DNA of 26,000 nt, from the NCBI GenBank assembly GCA_016946835.1, contig JACVTC010000007.1:990001-1016000 (forward strand), read 5' to 3'. Source of the DNA: Neocallimastix lanati (nom. inval.) (taxonomy: Eukaryota > Neocallimastigomycota > Neocallimastigomycetes > Neocallimastigales > Neocallimastigaceae). Below, in pieces: positions 22,411 through 26,000 of this stretch. A program made the translations under genes and the position numbers. Within the stretch, counting starts at the first letter, position 1. Every line of letters begins with the position of its first letter. The notes under the pieces were generated by a model, which saw only the letters and a program-made list of their open reading frames with translations, ran no database searches and was not told where the DNA came from.

Positions 22411-24100
22411 TTTTTTTTTTTTTTTTTTAAAATATATATATATATATATTTAAATTAAAAAATTGATTTTTATAATTATTTAAATATATAATAAAATAAT
22501 AATAATATATTCATATGAATATCATTTATAAAACTGACTTTAAATAAAAGAAAAATTTCTTATTTGTTTGTTATTCTTTATATTATAAAATACATATATT
22601 TAATTATTATGACTGATCTTATAATATAGTATATTATTAAAATTTGATTATATTTATTTAATTTTATTATATTTTTATATATATATTTTTTTAATTACTT
22701 TTTATTATTATTGATATTGAAGTTATTTTTTTTTATCGTTGATTGTAAATGATTCTAAAGCCTTATAGTTTTCTTTTTTTTTATATATATAAAATAAGCA
22801 AATATAAATTGTTTTTGTATTATATTTCATTTATCTTAATATTTTTTTTATTTTTTTTTTTATTGTTGTATTTTTGTTTTCTTTTATTAATTTTTTTTTA
22901 TAATAATACAAAAAATATTATATTCTATTACACTTGTTTTTTTTTTTTTTAAAAAAAATTATTATTATTCGTTATAACTATATTTATTCCAGTTTAGCAT
23001 TAATATAAGGGTATTGTTTTACAACATAAAATTAAATATATATATATATATATATATATCTTTAAAAGGAAAATAAAAAATTTTTTTTTTTTTTATAAAG
23101 AAAAATTAAAATACCATTGTAAAATTATGAACGATATACAAATAATTAATAACATTAATTTTACATACAAATTTATTTAATCTAAATATCTTTTTACGAA
23201 CATTAATTTTAAATGAAAATAAGTAAATAAAAAATGAAAATAATAATAAAAAGAGCATAAAAAAAGAAAAAAGAAAAGATAAAAAAAAAAAGTAAAATTA
23301 TATATAAAATAATAATATTATTATAAATATTTAATATATAATTAAAACGATATATTATTCTATATTTAAAAAAAAAAATAATAAAATTAAAAAATATATT
23401 AATGATTGTAATAAAAGAGAAAAAATATATATATAAAAAAAAATGAATTTTTGGTAAAAAAAAAAAAATAAATAAAAAAAAAAATAAAATAAAAAAACCT
23501 TTAGAAATATTATAGCATTAAAATTTATTTTAATTTTCAAAATTCTTTTATATAATTATAAAAAAATTTTTTTCTTGGAATTTTTTTCTTGGATTTTTTA
23601 TTTTTTATTTTTTTTTTTTTTGGATAAATAATAAATTAAGATTACCCAAATAAATAATAAATAAATTATTAATTAATTATCAGTAATACTATTTAAATCA
23701 AATTAGAACGAAAAACATTTTATTATTACTATTATTCAATGGTTGTATTTAATTATTTTTTAAAAATTAATTATTGGTAAATATTATTTAAATTACAAGG
23801 AAATTAAATTAGGTTAACTCTATTATGAAAATATTGAAAACAAAAAAAAAAAAAAAAAAAAAAAAAAGTAGTTAAAGGTATTTAAATAGAATAAATTGAT
23901 GTATTATTTAATTAAATTTTTAAAATATGAAATATAGAATATAAATATATAAACATATATATATATATATATATAAATAAATGAATATGTTCTTAATTTG
24001 TAAAAAATTTTTTTTTAAATATATATATCCTAAAGATAAAATAAAATGTTAAAATAAAAAGTTTAATTTATAATTTAATATTAGTTATATCAATTAAAAT

Positions 24101-24172
24101 ATGGATGATCCATCAAAAGTTGAATGGTTAATATTATTAGTCGTCTTTATATTTATAAGTATGATTGGATAA
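24101..24172 (+). CDS. Possible first exon of a small membrane protein
   Basis: An ATG at 24101 opens MDDPSKVEWLILLVVFIFI: an acidic start followed by a strongly hydrophobic stretch like a membrane segment. It then reaches ISMIG and a stop, or leaves through a donor-like A|GTATGA at 24157-24163. Codons look more gene-like than those of the flanks. A possible downstream exon (25617-25711) and an acceptor-like AAACAG (24579-24584) exist, but I cannot assemble a convincing protein. It may be a short ORF by chance. Confidence 0.25.
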   Translation: MDDPSKVEWLILLVVFIFISMIG

Positions 24173-25193
24173 ATAATGTAGATTTTATTACATTTTAAAA
24201 TTTATAAAATAAATTTAACCTAAAAAAAAAAAATCCATTTTATGAGAATATAGTCTTTAATTTTAATTTTTAACTATTATAAATATATATAATTTTTAAT
24301 TTAAACTTTTATATCAAAATTGAAAAAAAAAATATATATATATTATGTATATATAAATATAAATAATTAAAATTCAATTAAATATTTTAAATATCTCTAT
24401 ATATTAATAAATAATAATTTTATATATATCGATATATATTATTATTAGATTTGAATATGAAAGTAATTTTTATCTGAATTATAAAATATATGGTTATTAA
24501 ATCATAAAGGATTATATAATAATATTTTAAAAATAATTATTTGATAATACTTATTAATGGACAATTATATTTATATATAAACAGTACGATTTGTTTTTAA
24601 CTGTATATATTTAGTTTTATGTCATTTAAATAATTTTTTATTTTTTTATTTATATATATATATATATATAAAATTAAAATAAATACAATAAATAATTAAT
24701 AATTATGAATATTTTTCAATAATAATATAATATATAACTTTCATATAAAATGAATAAAAAATATAAAAAAGATCTTTCTTAAAAAATTTGAAGTTAGAAA
24801 ATTTATTATATATTGAAATTAAATATTTTTTCCTTTTATTATTACCAATCAATATTAGAATATCAAATTATTTTCAGATTTTGAATCATTATAATATTAA
24901 TGAAAATTTTATATTATTTAAGATAAATTAAAATTAAACAATCAAATAATAAAAATAAAAAAAAAAAAAAAAAAATTAATGATTACACTATTTATAATAT
25001 TACTATTAATATAAATAATTATAATAATTTAGAAAAATATCAAAATAATAAAAATTAGTTTTTTATTATTCTTTCACTGTAATAGAATTAGTAATAATAT
25101 TTAGAATGTTAAAATTTAAGTACTTATTACACTAAAATAAATTATTCGATAAATCTATTCATTAATCAATGTTAAAATATTTAATTAAATGCT

Positions 25194-25324
25194 TGATATA
25201 TTTATATTTGAATACTTTTATATAAATATTTAAATATATAAATTTATAACATTTAATTACATTTAAATATATAAATTTAAATATTTAAATATTTATATAA
25301 AAGTATTCAAATATAAAAATATCA
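25194..25324. repeat. Foldback: 44-bp inverted repeats with one mismatch
   Basis: The left arm 25194-25237 and right arm 25281-25324 are reverse complements with a single mismatch (25200/25318); 37 bp are perfect. The arms contain GAATAC and GTATTC, so this is not merely A/T self-complementarity. The 43-bp centre repeats part of the left arm (ATTTAAATATATAAATTTA) in direct orientation. It could be a MITE-like element, a palindrome from template switching, or a hairpin RNA source. Confidence 0.85.
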
Positions 25325-25616
25325 TAAATATAAAAGTATTTTATATAAACTTTGTACATATATACATAGAGTTTAATAAAATAATAAAGTAAAAAAAAAA
25401 AAAAGTTTATTATTAATGATAAAAAAAAAATAACAAAATTGATCTATGGTGGTATTTAAATAATTATTTAAATTATTAGTTAAATTCACTAATTTCAAAA
25501 ATTTTACATATTAAATATTAACAAAAATCAATAAATAATAAATAATATTAAAAATAAATTAATTGTTGATATTTTTTTTTAATTAAAATCTAAATAATTT
25601 TGATAATTTTGAATAG

Positions 25617-25711
25617 TGAATAAAGTTATATGTGGCTTTATACAATTAATACCTATTGTGATAATTAATCACACACTATTAGATCATAAGAAAAGAGCAA
25701 CACTAAATTGA
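25617..25711 (+). other. Exon-like open stretch after an acceptor-like site
   Basis: After TTTTGAATAG the frame reads NKVICGFIQLIPIVIINHTL followed by LDHKKRATLN and TGA. It is partly hydrophobic with a basic end, and more complex than the surrounding sequence. It may be the terminal exon of a small plus-strand gene, possibly with 24101-24157, but no full model joins. Confidence 0.2.
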
Positions 25712-26000
25712 AATTGCAAATAGGAGAAAAACAGATGTCTCAAAAGAAAATTTTTCTTTTAAATAATAAATAATTATAATATTATTATTAATAATATACT
25801 ATTTATAAAATTAATTTAAAAAAGATAATATATCAAATTATCTATTGTAATTATTTTTTATTTGTTTTTTTAATATATAGGAGTTGAAATTGAAACAATA
25901 TATAATAACAACAAAATATTAATATAATTATTACGAATTCAATCTTTTTTCATTATTTTTTATTTTCAATTATTATCATTAATACTAAAAAGGCATTTCT

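Larger units (their letters stand above)
20166..24100. other. A/T-rich spacer upstream of the APSES gene
   Basis: No gene is supported. The first several hundred bases should hold the APSES promoter. The rest is low-complexity A/T, with a TTAT-type repeat at 21305-21480 and a TC run at 22396-22410. Structured spots are a G+C hairpin at 20660-20675 and a 12-bp inverted repeat at 21950-21994. Phe/Tyr/Ile-rich open frames here are simple-sequence artefacts. Confidence 0.7.
24173..26000. other. A/T-rich right end of the window
   Basis: Mostly simple A/T sequence. It contains the long foldback at 25194-25324 and a more complex, G+C-richer island at about 25617-25760. An acceptor-like poly-T/ATATATAG at about 25867-25880 comes just before a short open stretch (VEIETIYNNNKILI). 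No complete gene is visible. Confidence 0.6.

Noticed and set aside
22749-23540. Two short Phe/Tyr-rich frames, plus 22749-22952 and minus 23355-23540
   Set aside because: Low-complexity A/T sequence without any conserved or gene-like segment.

Overview
The window is eukaryotic and extremely A+T-rich, with long A/T homopolymers, many AAT arrays and small introns. A fungal APSES-type transcription factor makes it a fungus. That base composition, Asn/Ser-rich proteins and multi-exon genes suggest an anaerobic gut fungus (Neocallimastigomycota); this lineage call is inference. I see no prokaryotic-style operon, CRISPR array, rRNA or tRNA.

Layout, all confident genes on the minus strand. (1) 1-2741: the 5' part of a long Asn/Lys-rich, partly coiled-coil protein. 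It is open for 913 codons, runs off the left edge, and may reach a splice donor in the last few bases. (2) 2742-5268: A/T-rich spacer with a 104-bp AAT array. (3) 5269-7781: a nine-exon SR splicing factor of 328 residues (RRM, CCHC zinc knuckle, long RS domain). All exon phases join. It has a 13-nt internal exon and one GC-AG intron. (4) 7782-10504: spacer with small G+C-containing islands. (5) about 10505-12765: a decayed, 5'-truncated non-LTR (LINE-type) retrotransposon. Reverse transcriptase, thumb and zinc-knuckle (zf-RVT-like) segments are recognisable, and the zinc-knuckle segment is present twice. (6) 14250-20165: a seven-exon APSES (StuA/Efg1/Sok2-type) transcription factor of 1329 residues whose DNA-binding domain lies near residues 945-1050, after a very long low-complexity N-terminal region. 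(7) 20166-26000: mostly empty A/T-rich sequence, with a 131-bp near-perfect inverted repeat (25194-25324), smaller hairpins and weak exon-like islands on the plus strand (24101-24172, 25617-25711).

The genes do not form a pathway: one regulator of RNA processing, one transcriptional regulator and one structural-looking protein lie head-to-tail with large spacers. The points most worth following up are the SR gene architecture (microexon plus GC-AG intron), the unusually long APSES protein with a repeated TF-x-x-S/I motif, the foldback element and the duplicated LINE segment. I found no convincing evidence of a wholly new multi-gene system.
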